Assembly (NCBI RefSeq): GCF_015356765.1
Contig: NZ_WTCQ01000004.1
Location: 88,039-152,038 of the forward strand
DNA: 64,000 bases
Direction: 5' to 3'
DNA from: Candidatus Clavichlamydia salmonicola
Lineage (GTDB): Bacteria; Chlamydiota; Chlamydiia; Chlamydiales; Chlamydiaceae
The notes under the pieces were generated by a model. The model saw nothing but the letters and a program-made list of their open reading frames with translations, was not told where the DNA came from and did not search any database. The stretch's first letter is position 1. Each line of letters starts with the position of its first letter. A program made the position numbers and the translations under genes. Shown here in pieces: positions 7,844-19,922 of the stretch.

Positions 7844-10399
7844 TTACTCCACTGAATTAACTTCAGGCTCAGATAATATATCAGATGCTAATGAAATCTC
7901 TTCCTTCATTGACTCATCTGTATCTATGCTTATGGAAGTTTCTTCTACTACTCCTTCAGCAAGCTTTTCTATCGCCACCAAGATATCACTATCCTTTAAA
8001 TTAACCAGTCTTACACCTTGTGTAGATCTTCCCATTACTCTTACATCATGCATATTAATCCTAATAGCTTGACCTAAAGCTGACATCATAACAATACCAT
8101 CACTATCAGAAACTGTGACTGCACTCAACACATTACCATTTCTTTCACTAATAATAATAGATCGAACACCAAGCCCACCTCTTTGAGTTTGCCTAAAATC
8201 ACTTACTGCAGATCGCTTTCCAAATCCATTTTCACATACCACTAAAACTGTATCTAAATTTTGATCAGATACAACTTCACAAGCAACAACACGATCTTCT
8301 GAAGGATTCTTAAGACTTACACCTTTAACTCCACGAGCTGTACGTCCCATGGGTCGTACATTATCATGGTTAAAGCGCACTGCCATTCCTCTATGAGTAA
8401 ATAACATAATTTGATCAGTATCAGCTAAAATTCTTCGAGCAGCAATAAGTTCGTCACCTTCATCAATTTCTAATGCACGAATACCTTTTTTACGAGGATG
8501 ACTGAATGCAGCTAAAGCAACTTTTTTAACAACACCATTTTTAGTTGCTAAAAAGACATAACCACCTTCTTCAAAATCACTCACCTTTAATACTGCTGCA
8601 ACCCGCTCTTCTTGACTGATGCCTTCAAGGAAATTAATAAGTGGTCGTCCTTTAGAACGTCTTTCTCCTTCAGGTAACTGCCACACCTTAACCCAGTGAC
8701 ATTGTCCTAATTGGGTAAACATGAGCAAATAATCATGCGTTGATGCTGCGTAAATAGCTTTTAATAAGTCCTTATCTTTACGAATATCAACACCTGTTAC
8801 CCCTTGTCCACCTCTACGCTGCTCTTTGAACAAGCTTACAGACATACGCTTAACATAATCATCACGAGAAACAGTAATGATAACCTCTTCATTAGGAATA
8901 ATATCTTCCATATGAAAATCATTGATATCTGCGATAATTCTTGTACGACGAGGAGAAGAGTGCTTGCGATTAATTTCTTCTAACTCATTTTTAATAATTT
9001 CTTTAACTAAAAGATCATCAGACAATATTGCTTTATATTCTTGAACTTTAGCACATAGTTCATCATGTTCTTTTTGAATTTTTTCATGTTCAAGTCCTGT
9101 TAACTGATACAATCGTAAATCTAAAACAGCGTTGGATTGGCGTTCAGAAAAATCAAATCGACTCCTTAATTGTAAGCGAGCTTCTTCTTTACTTGAACTA
9201 TTTTTAATAACTTTAACAATTTCATCTAAGACTGATATAGCTCGAATATATCCTTCAAGGATATGAACTCTCGCCTCAGCTTTTCCAAGCTCAAACCGTG
9301 TTCTACGACAAATGACATCCATACGATGATCAACCCAAGCTTTGATCATCTTAGTTATGCTCATAGTTCTTGGTAGATTTTTATCTAAAGCCAACATATT
9401 GGCGCCAAAAGTCGTTTGAATATCAGTGAATCGGTACAATTGATTGATAACTACTTCTGGACACTCACCTCTTTTTAACTCTAAAACAACACGAATACCA
9501 TCTTTATCAGATTCATCTCGAACATCTGAAATACCAGAAAGAACTTTATCATTTACCAAATCAGCAATTTGTTCCACTAAACGAGATTTATTTACACTGT
9601 ATGGCATCTCTGTAAGAACAATACTTTGTCTATTATTTTCAGCATGATCTTCAGTAGCTAAAGTTGCTCTTAAGCGCAGTTTTCCTCGACCTGTAGCATA
9701 AATTTCTTGAATAATTTCTTTACCACAAATTTCTCCTCCTGTAGGGAAATCAGGACCAGGCATAACTTCTAAAATTTCAGCAATTGTAGTATCTGGATTT
9801 GCAAGTATAAGCAAAACTGCTTGAATAAGTTCGTTTAAATTATGGGGAGGAATATTAGTAGCCATCCCAACAGCAATACCTGAAGATCCATTGCATAAAA
9901 GATTAGGAAATTTAGAAGGAAAAACAACTGGTTCTGTTTTGGTTTCATCATAATTTGGAACCATATCCACTGTATCTTTATCTAAATCATCCATTAACTC
10001 TAAAGAGCCATTTGTTAATCTAGCTTCTGTATAACGCATAGCAGCTGGTGGGTCACCATCTATAGACCCAAAGTTTCCTTGTCCATCAACCAAAGGATAA
10101 CGTAACGCCCAATCTTGAGCCATCCGCACTAAGGTAGGATATATAACACTTTCACCATGTGGATGATAATCCCCAGATGTATCCCCACAAATTTTTGCGC
10201 ATTTTCTATGCTTTGCGCCTGGATTCAAATTTAATTGCCTCATAGCAAAAAGAATACGCCGTTGCGAAGGTTTCAATCCATCACGCACATCAGGCAAAGC
10301 CCGTGCAATGATAACAGACATAGAATATCGCAGATAACTTTCCTTCATCTCATCTTCGAGATTACGAGAAATTACTGACTCATGACTATCATTTAACAC
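7844..10399 (-). CDS. gyrA: DNA gyrase subunit A
   Basis: The cleavage/rejoining subunit of gyrase. Its 851 residues carry the N-terminal breakage-reunion domain with catalytic Tyr123 in [10 protein letters not shown], and a C-terminal beta-pinwheel. The GyrA-box is present as [10 protein letters not shown], with further [12 protein letters not shown] blades, which marks it as gyrase rather than topoisomerase IV. The quinolone-determining region reads [11 protein letters not shown] (residues 79-89): the Ser is kept (Ser84), but the position equal to E. coli Asp87 is Pro88 and Asp82 is Glu83. It is 11 bp downstream of gyrB in the same operon. The C-terminal ~45 residues are acidic. Identification is secure. 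Confidence 0.97.
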   Translation of the reverse strand: MLNDSHESVISRNLEDEMKESYLRYSMSVIIARALPDVRDGLKPSQRRILFAMRQLNLNPGAKHRKCAKICGDTSGDYHPHGESVIYPTLVRMAQDWALRYPLVDGQGNFGSIDGDPPAAMRYTEARLTNGSLELMDDLDKDTVDMVPNYDETKTEPVVFPSKFPNLLCNGSSGIAVGMATNIPPHNLNELIQAVLLILANPDTTIAEILEVMPGPDFPTGGEICGKEIIQEIYATGRGKLRLRATLATEDHAENNRQSIVLTEMPYSVNKSRLVEQIADLVNDKVLSGISDVRDESDKDGIRVVLELKRGECPEVVINQLYRFTDIQTTFGANMLALDKNLPRTMSITKMIKAWVDHRMDVICRRTRFELGKAEARVHILEGYIRAISVLDEIVKVIKNSSSKEEARLQLRSRFDFSERQSNAVLDLRLYQLTGLEHEKIQKEHDELCAKVQEYKAILSDDLLVKEIIKNELEEINRKHSSPRRTRIIADINDFHMEDIIPNEEVIITVSRDDYVKRMSVSLFKEQRRGGQGVTGVDIRKDKDLLKAIYAASTHDYLLMFTQLGQCHWVKVWQLPEGERRSKGRPLINFLEGISQEERVAAVLKVSDFEEGGYVFLATKNGVVKKVALAAFSHPRKKGIRALEIDEGDELIAARRILADTDQIMLFTHRGMAVRFNHDNVRPMGRTARGVKGVSLKNPSEDRVVACEVVSDQNLDTVLVVCENGFGKRSAVSDFRQTQRGGLGVRSIIISERNGNVLSAVTVSDSDGIVMMSALGQAIRINMHDVRVMGRSTQGVRLVNLKDSDILVAIEKLAEGVVEETSISIDTDESMKEEISLASDILSEPEVNSVE

Positions 10400-10410
10400 T
10401 GTAATTTCTC

Positions 10411-13240
<2,830 letters not shown>

Positions 13241-13296
13241 GATGTCAATCTATAAAGATAGGCCATCAATATAACCCATAAGGAAAGGATCAGGCA

Positions 13297-13330
13297 AGCA
13301 TATTTTAGAAGACATATATGCTTTTTTTTT
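13297..13330 (+). terminator. Hairpin with plus-strand T-tract, no plus-strand gene before it
   Basis: AGCATAT pairs with ATATGCT across a 12-base loop and is followed by nine T on the plus strand. Both flanking genes are on the minus strand, so the polarity does not match them. It could end an antisense or small RNA, or be chance in AT-rich DNA. Confidence 0.4.
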
Positions 13331-13358
13331 ATTTATTCAATAAAAATCTTTTTTAAAA

Positions 13359-13724
13359 TTATGTTACTGGCGAGGTAAACAAGCTTTGCAAAGCTGCCAA
13401 ATTCAATGCTGGTTGCTTTGCTAATTCAGCTTCTTGCATCATTTTTTTTCGAACAGAACAACAAATACTACCTAAACAAATTGATAAAAATCCAAAACCT
13501 ATTATTAATAAAGAAACACCAAATCCAGCTGAAACAAAAGAGAGACCTCCAGATAATGTTAATAAACCTAATAAAGATAATAAAATACCTACTATAATTA
13601 AAGAAATACTAACACAAGTTGCAACACGAGGTTTATTATCAGGGTTTATCTTCATTGTAGATAAAGGACAATTAACAACTGAGAAACAGCAAGAACGAAT
13701 AGTTGAACAAAAGCCGCTCGACAT
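13359..13724 (-). CDS. Putative inclusion membrane (Inc-like) protein
   Basis: A 121-residue protein whose main feature is a bilobed hydrophobic region: two long transmembrane segments (about residues 36-60 and 64-92) separated by a tight loop near LSGGLSF. This is the topology by which chlamydial Inc proteins are recognised. Both ends are short and polar; the N-terminus is Cys-rich (residues 6-19) and further cysteines follow the second helix (CLGSICCSVRKK). No enzymatic motif is present. It stands alone between dciA and the queuosine transporter, preceded by AAGAGGTG near the start. Inc identity is inferred from topology only; a general small membrane protein is the alternative. Confidence 0.55.
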   Translation of the reverse strand: MSSGFCSTIRSCCFSVVNCPLSTMKINPDNKPRVATCVSISLIIVGILLSLLGLLTLSGGLSFVSAGFGVSLLIIGFGFLSICLGSICCSVRKKMMQEAELAKQPALNLAALQSLFTSPVT

Positions 13725-13814
13725 AGTATCACCTCTTAAGATCTAAATAAAAAAAAGATTTTATCTTTTACCAGTAATCCAGAAAAAAAACTAGGTCTTT
13801 CGTTTTAAAAAATA

Positions 13815-14558
13815 ATGACTAAAAATTTAGAAATTAGATTTAATAAAGGCTCTTTTTTTTACTTAGACCCAATAATGTTTCATTTTTTTTTAGATAATTT
13901 TTTACTTTTAGGCATAGAATCTGTTGTTATATTCTCTTTAACACTAATTTTTTTATGCCTTGGCGCAAAATGGCTATTTGCATGGAATATCCTTTTATTA
14001 ATCACCATGAATATCTTTGTAATTGAGCAAATATCTGTATATGGATTACACCTAACATTGGGCAATGTTATGGCTGTAGCATACGTTTTATCCATAAATT
14101 TCTTTAGTGAATTTTTTTCTCCTCAAGAAAGTAGAGATAATTTAAAAATTTCTATGATTATTTCTTGTATTTTCGCTCTTTTGTCTTCTTTTCAACTGCT
14201 TTATACACCTTCTCTTCATGATATAGCGCATCCTCACCTTAAAATAGTGTTTCTTTTAAATTTTAGAGTTGCTTGCGCCTCATGCATTGCCTTCCTAATA
14301 ATGCAAATATTAAATATATTTTTATTTAAAAAATTAAAAACGTATTTTTCTTCAAAATATACGTTTTTAAGATTTTTTATATGTTATATGGTCGCACATG
14401 CTGTTGATGGTATTTTATTTTCTTTTTTAGCTCTGTATGGCGTTATAACTCCTTTATGGAGTATTATTTATTCTGTTTTTTTAGTTAAACTTGTAATTGC
14501 ATTAATTTCTACGCCTGCTATTGTCTGTGCGCGCAAAGTGAGAAAATATTATGCCTGA
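13815..14558 (+). CDS. yhhQ: Queuosine precursor transporter (YhhQ/QPTR family)
   Basis: A 247-residue integral membrane protein with about six to seven hydrophobic helices. The segment VYGLHLTLGNVMAVAYVLSINFFSEFFSPQESRDNLKIS is typical of COG1738 (YhhQ), where family members carry an Asn-Glu-Phe/Tyr signature in the same place, and HAVDGILFSFLALYG matches the conserved (D)xxIF motif of a late helix. The gene overlaps tgt by eight bases, which strongly supports import of a queuosine precursor for the Tgt enzyme. Either ATG near the start (13815 or 13875) is possible. Family members import queuine or preQ1/preQ0; which base is taken up here is unknown. Confidence 0.82.
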   Translation: MTKNLEIRFNKGSFFYLDPIMFHFFLDNFLLLGIESVVIFSLTLIFLCLGAKWLFAWNILLLITMNIFVIEQISVYGLHLTLGNVMAVAYVLSINFFSEFFSPQESRDNLKISMIISCIFALLSSFQLLYTPSLHDIAHPHLKIVFLLNFRVACASCIAFLIMQILNIFLFKKLKTYFSSKYTFLRFFICYMVAHAVDGILFSFLALYGVITPLWSIIYSVFLVKLVIALISTPAIVCARKVRKYYA

Positions 14559-15684
14559 TTTTAGCTTTAAAATTCTTCATCAATCATCTAAATCTAAAGC
14601 CAAGTTAGGTCAAATTATAACCCCTCATGGAGTAATTAATACCCCCTGCTTTGTTCCTGTTGCCACCAATGCTTCATTAAAAGGTGTACCTGAAAGCTTA
14701 TTAAATCCTTTTCCTAACATCGAACTAATGTTTTGCAATACTTATCACCTACTTCTTCAACCTGGACCTGAAACAATATCTCTTGCTGGGGGATTACATA
14801 ATTTTATGAACCATTCAGCTCCTTTGATTACAGATTCAGGAGGATTTCAAGTTTTTAGCCTTGCTTATGGCTCTGTGTTTGAAGAATTAAAAAGTAAAGG
14901 AAAACAAAAAGGCTCTGGTTGTGTATTAAAAATTACTGAAGAAGGTGTTTTATTTCGATCATACCGAGATGGTAAAGCTATTTTATTAACTCCAGAAAAT
15001 TCAGTTACTACTCAGAAAAATTTGGGCGCAGACATTATTATCCCTCTAGATGAACTTCTACCCTATCATGTTGATCAAGAGTATTTAAAGGAATCTTTAA
15101 ACAGAACGCATAGATGGGAAAAGCGTTCTTTAGATACACATTTAAAAGATCCTAGAAAGCAAGCTATGTATGGAGTTGTCCATGGGGGTCCTAATTTAGA
15201 TCTACGTAAATATAGCTGTGATGTTTTATCTGACATGTCTTTTAATGGATTTGCAATTGGGGGTAGCGTTGGAAAGACCAAAGAAGAACTTGATACTATT
15301 GTTAAATTTACAAGAAACCACCTTCCTCCAGAAAAACCTGTACACCTATTAGGAATTGGAGACCCTACTTCTATAAAAAATTTAGTTCAGTATGGTATTG
15401 ACTCTTTTGATAGCTCCTATCCCACTAAAGCTGCTCGGCATGGAACATTATTTACTTCTGAAGGTCCTTTGAAGATTGAAAAAAGACAATATGCTAATGA
15501 TTTTAATAAAATTGATTCTTTATGCAAATGCCTTACATGTCAAAAACATCATCGCGCCTATATTCATCATTTATTTAAGTCTAATGAACTTGCTGGTTTA
15601 TCTTTAGCTTCTATTCATAATTTACAATACATGGTAGATATGATGGAAAAAATTCGCTTAGATATTTTAAAAAATCTTATTTAA
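14551..15684 (+). CDS. tgt: tRNA-guanine (queuine) transglycosylase
   Basis: Exchanges guanine-34 of GUN tRNAs for a queuosine precursor or queuine. The 377-residue protein has the family motifs: NTYHLLLQPG, LITDSGGFQVFSL with the active-site Asp, a VHGGP loop, LLGIGDP, DSSYPTKAARHG containing the nucleophile-region Asp, and the zinc site CKCLTCQKHHRAYIHHL. All key residues seem present. Gene order and overlap with the transporter indicate a salvage route: the organism would take up a base and insert it directly. No queuosine-synthesis genes are in this window. In Chlamydia, tgt (CT193) lies in the same neighbourhood after gyrAB. Confidence 0.95.
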   Translation: MPDFSFKILHQSSKSKAKLGQIITPHGVINTPCFVPVATNASLKGVPESLLNPFPNIELMFCNTYHLLLQPGPETISLAGGLHNFMNHSAPLITDSGGFQVFSLAYGSVFEELKSKGKQKGSGCVLKITEEGVLFRSYRDGKAILLTPENSVTTQKNLGADIIIPLDELLPYHVDQEYLKESLNRTHRWEKRSLDTHLKDPRKQAMYGVVHGGPNLDLRKYSCDVLSDMSFNGFAIGGSVGKTKEELDTIVKFTRNHLPPEKPVHLLGIGDPTSIKNLVQYGIDSFDSSYPTKAARHGTLFTSEGPLKIEKRQYANDFNKIDSLCKCLTCQKHHRAYIHHLFKSNELAGLSLASIHNLQYMVDMMEKIRLDILKNLI

Positions 15685-15841
15685 AACTAGTGATCATTTT
15701 TTTACATTACTATTTCTTAATCATAATACATGTTTGATGATCTAAATGTGATGTTGAAGTGATTTCTTGGATTTTATTGAAAGACTATTATATATTCTCT
15801 TTTTTCAATAAATTATAAAATCTTACCCACCCCTCATTATT

Positions 15842-18376
15842 ATGATATATGATCCTGTTTTAATAGAAAAAAAATGGCAAAAATTTTGGGAAGATAACGC
15901 AATTTTTTTAACAAAAGAAGATGCTAAAAAACCTAAATATTATGTACTAGATATGTTCCCATATCCCTCAGGTAGTGGCCTGCATGTGGGGCATTTAATA
16001 GGTTATACAGCAACAGATATTATAGCTCGTTATAAGCGTTCGATTGGATTCAATGTCTTGCATCCAATGGGCTGGGATAGCTTTGGGTTACCTGCAGAAC
16101 AATATGCTTTAAAAACAGGGATTCACCCTTCCATTACCACAAAAAAAAATATTGACACCTTTCGCTTTCAACTAAAAGCTATGGGATATTCCTATGATTG
16201 GAGCAGAGAAATCACAACCAGTGATTCAGATTATTATAAATGGACTCAATGGATTTTTATACAATTATATAATAAAGGCTTAGCCTTTGAAAGTAATATC
16301 CCTGTTAATTTCTGCCCTCATTTAAAAACTGTTTTGTCTAACGAAGAGATCGATAATGGCGTTTCAAAAGAAGGTGGTTATCCTATTGAAAAGCGAATGC
16401 TTAAACAATGGATGTTACGTATCACTCATTATGCAGATCGATTAGAAGAAGATTTAAAAGAATTAGACTGGCCAGAAAGTTTAAAAAAATTACAAAAATA
16501 TTGGATTGGTCGTAGCGAAGGCACTTCCTTAATATTTCATAATTTACTAAAAACATTTTCTTTAGAAATTTTTTCTTCTCGGATAGAAACTTTAGGTGGT
16601 ATTTCTTTTATCGCCATCAGTCCAGAACACCCTTTAATTGAATCTTTAATTACAGAAAACTGCCGCATTGCTGTAACAAATTATTTAACTAAAGCCAAAC
16701 TTTGCAGCGAACGAGATAGATTAAAAAAAATTGTTGAAAAAAAGGGCGTATTTACTGGTGCCTATGTTATCAATCCACTAGATACAACAAAAAAAATTCC
16801 AATTTGGATTGCTGATTATGTTTTACCTGGTTATGGAACAGGCGCTGTAATGGGAGTTCCTGCTCATGATCAAAGAGATTTTGAATTTGCCATCGCTCAT
16901 GATATTCCTTTTATTCCTGTAATAATTCCATATGATCACTCCCTTCAAGAAGAAGTAAGGCAAGGATTTAGTTGCTGGGAAGGTGATGGTATTTGTCAAA
17001 ATTCTTCATTTAATGGGATTGATATTAATGGTATGTCAACCAAAGAAGGTCGTGATAAACTAACAGCATTTATTGAAGAACAACACTTAGGAAAATATCA
17101 AGTTTGTTATAAAATTAGAGATTGGCTTTTTTCAAGACAACGTTATTGGGGAGAGCCTATCCCATTTATTCATTTTAAAGATGGCTCTGGTCGTATATTA
17201 AATGCAGATGAATTACCCTTACTTCCTCCAACTTTGGAAGATTATCATCCTGATGATTCAGGAAAAAGCCCCTTAGCTAAATCTAAAGAATGGGTCCATA
17301 TACAACAAGATCCTATAACTGGAAAAGAAGGTTTTAGAGAGACCAATACAATGCCTCAATGGGCTGGATCCTCTTGGTATTATTTACGATTTTGTGATCC
17401 TAACAATAAAGATAAAGCTTGGGACAAACAAGCTGAACAATATTGGGGATCTGTTGATCTTTATGTAGGTGGTGCTGAACACGCTGTCTTACATCTTTTA
17501 TACGCCCGTTTTTGGCATAAAGTCCTTTATGATCTTAACTTAGTCTCTACAAAAGAGCCATTTCATAAATTGATCAATCAGGGACTGATCATGTCTCCTG
17601 CTTATAAAGATAATTCAGGCCTTTATATTGATCCTAAAAATGTTGAAAATGGCCCTGATGGACTATTTTATAAAAAAGGAACTTTGGATCTTCTCGAAAA
17701 ACGTACAGAAAAAATGTCTAAGTCAAAATTAAATGGCATTAATCCTTTAGAATTACTTGAGGAGTATGGCGCTGATGCGATGCGTATGTATGCAATGTTT
17801 GCAGGTCCTTTAGAAAAAGAAAAAACATGGAATAACGATGGGGTCAATGGCTGTCGTCGATTTTTAAATCGTTTTTTTGCTTTAGTTTCCTCTAAAAATT
17901 TAACTGATGTAGATAATGAAGAAAGTTTATCTTTAGCACATAAATTAGTATTTTTTGTCACTAAAGATTTAGAAGATATGTCTTTCAATACAGCCATAGC
18001 TCGATTCATGGAATTTTTGAATGATTTTTCCTCTCTTTCTATTCAATCAAAAAAAGCTTTAAAAATGGTGACAAAAGTCCTTTCTCCATTTGCTCCTCAC
18101 GCTGCAGAAGAAGCATGGATTTTATTAGGAGAAAAACCAGGTATAGATCAAGCTAATTGGCCTATAGCAGATGAAAAATACCTTATAACTGACGTGATAA
18201 TTTATGCAATTCAAGTAAATGGTAAATTACGTGATAACATATCAATAAAAAATAATACCCCCCAAGCATGTATTATAAAACAAGCCTTGGAGCAACCTAA
18301 AATCAGTAAATACATGACTTCTTCACCAAAAAAAACTATTTTCATACCAGGAAAATTGATTAATTTTGTTATTTAA
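15842..18376 (+). CDS. leuS: Leucyl-tRNA synthetase
   Basis: Class I aminoacyl-tRNA synthetase charging tRNA-Leu; 844 residues, normal for bacterial LeuRS. The HIGH signature appears as PYPSGSGLHVGHLIGY near residue 45 and KMSKS as EKMSKSKLNGINP at about residue 625. The CP1 editing domain sits between them, with GTGAVMGVPAHDQRDFEFA, including the editing Asp in the AHDQRD stretch. The C-terminal anticodon-binding and LeuRS-specific tail are intact. It is probably monocistronic: the upstream 157 bp separate it from tgt and tRNA genes follow. Confidence 0.97.
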   Translation: MIYDPVLIEKKWQKFWEDNAIFLTKEDAKKPKYYVLDMFPYPSGSGLHVGHLIGYTATDIIARYKRSIGFNVLHPMGWDSFGLPAEQYALKTGIHPSITTKKNIDTFRFQLKAMGYSYDWSREITTSDSDYYKWTQWIFIQLYNKGLAFESNIPVNFCPHLKTVLSNEEIDNGVSKEGGYPIEKRMLKQWMLRITHYADRLEEDLKELDWPESLKKLQKYWIGRSEGTSLIFHNLLKTFSLEIFSSRIETLGGISFIAISPEHPLIESLITENCRIAVTNYLTKAKLCSERDRLKKIVEKKGVFTGAYVINPLDTTKKIPIWIADYVLPGYGTGAVMGVPAHDQRDFEFAIAHDIPFIPVIIPYDHSLQEEVRQGFSCWEGDGICQNSSFNGIDINGMSTKEGRDKLTAFIEEQHLGKYQVCYKIRDWLFSRQRYWGEPIPFIHFKDGSGRILNADELPLLPPTLEDYHPDDSGKSPLAKSKEWVHIQQDPITGKEGFRETNTMPQWAGSSWYYLRFCDPNNKDKAWDKQAEQYWGSVDLYVGGAEHAVLHLLYARFWHKVLYDLNLVSTKEPFHKLINQGLIMSPAYKDNSGLYIDPKNVENGPDGLFYKKGTLDLLEKRTEKMSKSKLNGINPLELLEEYGADAMRMYAMFAGPLEKEKTWNNDGVNGCRRFLNRFFALVSSKNLTDVDNEESLSLAHKLVFFVTKDLEDMSFNTAIARFMEFLNDFSSLSIQSKKALKMVTKVLSPFAPHAAEEAWILLGEKPGIDQANWPIADEKYLITDVIIYAIQVNGKLRDNISIKNNTPQACIIKQALEQPKISKYMTSSPKKTIFIPGKLINFVI

Positions 18377-18428
18377 TTTCTTTTTTATTGTATAAAATGC
18401 ATGCAATATAATATGATCTCTCTTTGAT

Positions 18429-18501
18429 CGCGGGATAGAGTAGAGGTTATCTCGTTGGGCTCATAACCCAAAGGCCGGAGGTTCGAATCCTTCTCCCGCT
18501 A
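18429..18501 (+). tRNA. Initiator tRNA-Met (CAT), copy 1
   Basis: 73 nt cloverleaf without encoded CCA. The anticodon stem-loop TTGGG-CTCATAA-CCCAA gives anticodon CAT and the three consecutive G-C pairs of initiator tRNAs. Position 1 is C and the opposing base is T, so the end of the acceptor stem is unpaired, another initiator hallmark. Identical over the gene to the second copy at 18706. Confidence 0.93.
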
Positions 18502-18705
18502 TTTTCTTGAATTGCATGTTTTTTTTCAGTTATGTGCAATGATTTTAATTCGATTACTCAATTATCATGTGTTCATAAGAATTTGCTGCTTATAAAAAGG
18601 CTCAGGATTTTTTTGCGTTTTATTAATGATCATTTTTTTTCATGTAAATTTATGCATATGTTGCTTGTTTAAAATAGTCCTAATGCAGTAACATCTGTCA
18701 TCTAT
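18502..18705. other. Spacer between the two initiator tRNA genes
   Basis: 204 bp of AT-rich DNA with no coding frame or RNA gene that I can support. The flanks of the two tRNA copies differ, so the duplication unit was confined to little more than the tRNA itself. Confidence 0.6.
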
Positions 18706-18778
18706 CGCGGGATAGAGTAGAGGTTATCTCGTTGGGCTCATAACCCAAAGGCCGGAGGTTCGAATCCTTCTCCCGCTA
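18706..18778 (+). tRNA. Initiator tRNA-Met (CAT), copy 2
   Basis: Identical over the 73 nt to copy 1, with the same C1/T72 mismatch and three G-C pairs in the anticodon stem. Followed after seven bases by the elongator-type tRNA-Met, so the two are probably co-transcribed. Confidence 0.93.
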
Positions 18779-18785
18779 TTTTAGA

Positions 18786-18859
18786 GGCGGTATAGCTCAG
18801 TTGGTTAGAGCAACAGAATCATAATCTGTGGGTCGTTGGTTCGAATCCGACTACCGCTA
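18786..18859 (+). tRNA. tRNA-Met (CAT), elongator type
   Basis: 74 nt cloverleaf: acceptor arms GGCGGTA / TACCGCT, D-loop AGCTCAGTTGGTTAGAGC, anticodon arm ACAGA-ATCATAA-TCTGT, T-arm GTTGG-TTCGAAT-CCGAC. No initiator features. CAT anticodons also occur in tRNA-Ile2 (lysidine-modified); elongator Met fits the overall resemblance better, but Ile2 cannot be excluded by eye. Confidence 0.85.
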
Positions 18860-19097
18860 CTCTTATTAGGAAATTTCTTTCTTACATTTTTAATTGAATA
18901 TTTACTTTTCTTTATTAGCGCTTTGTTTTGTTACCCCTTATGTTTGAGTTTTTTTTAATAAATCCCTCTAGGTAAACACAGTTTTTTTTGGCGCTCAACA
19001 AGAATGACTGCTAATTTCTTGGCCAAAAATCAATATTTAAAATAAAATAATCCAAATAACAAAAAAAATAAAAATCTCTAATCAAAGATGAAAGCTT

Positions 19098-19829
19098 ATG
19101 AATATAAAAATTACAGAAAATCTAATTTGTATACCTCCATATATTTCTACACATTGGGATCAAGTTTCTCTTATTCGTACCGAAGAAGATGTGGAAACAA
19201 AAAAACCTATATTAATTTTACATTTACATAATGGTTTTGTTGTACAGATACCTAACTTAGCTTCTGGAGTAATTGACATTGCATTTTTAGAGCATTTACA
19301 ACACCTAAATCAAGCTTCAAAAATGCTTCCTCAAACCAAAGAAGCACCATTATCAAAAACAATTGGTGTTTTACTGCAACAAATGTTGAGTAATTTTGGT
19401 AATGACTTTTCTGGTAACTCTAGTAAGACTATAATTCCAAATATAGAAGGATTAGAAGGTATTGAAATGATTTTACAACATAATTCTGCACAAAATAATC
19501 ACCCTCTTTTAGATCAAGATAGTTTAGAAAAAATGATAGGAATTGTCCATGTGGTAACCAATGGAAATCTCAAACTTTTTCCAAATCCAGAACCACATTG
19601 TACATGTATCCATTGTCAAACTAGTCGATCTATTCACAGTGAAGAAGATGTGAAAGATGAAGAATTAAATTTTTCTTCATGGGAAATAGCTCAAACAGGT
19701 GATAATTTATTTACAGTAATTAATCCTCTAGATCCTAATGAACAGTATAATGTATTCTTAGGTGATCCTATAGGTTGTACGTGTGGACAAAAAGATTGCG
19801 AACACATTAAAGCTGTGTTATACAGCTGA
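19098..19829 (+). CDS. Protein of unknown function with C-terminal SWIM-like zinc motif
   Basis: A 243-residue soluble protein. The C-terminus reads IGCTCGQKDCEHIKAV, giving Cys227, Cys229, Cys234 and His236 in a CxC-x4-CxH spacing that matches the SWIM-type zinc-binding motif. A second cysteine cluster, HCTCIHCQTSRSIH, lies near residue 170 and may also bind metal. The N-terminal part (PPYISTHWDQVSLIRTEED) resembles a small beta domain. SWIM motifs in other proteins mediate nucleic acid or protein binding. It is followed 94 bp later by the SH3-domain protein gene; in C. trachomatis the gene before the SH3 protein CT017 is CT016, which could be the counterpart, but I cannot confirm this without alignment. 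Confidence 0.6.
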   Translation: MNIKITENLICIPPYISTHWDQVSLIRTEEDVETKKPILILHLHNGFVVQIPNLASGVIDIAFLEHLQHLNQASKMLPQTKEAPLSKTIGVLLQQMLSNFGNDFSGNSSKTIIPNIEGLEGIEMILQHNSAQNNHPLLDQDSLEKMIGIVHVVTNGNLKLFPNPEPHCTCIHCQTSRSIHSEEDVKDEELNFSSWEIAQTGDNLFTVINPLDPNEQYNVFLGDPIGCTCGQKDCEHIKAVLYS

Positions 19830-19922
19830 TTTAATATGATAGTGATTTTTGCTTGCACTACATCTAACATAGAAAACTTAAAAACGTTCTGAAACTCGAA
19901 GATTTATCAGGAGATTGTTCGC

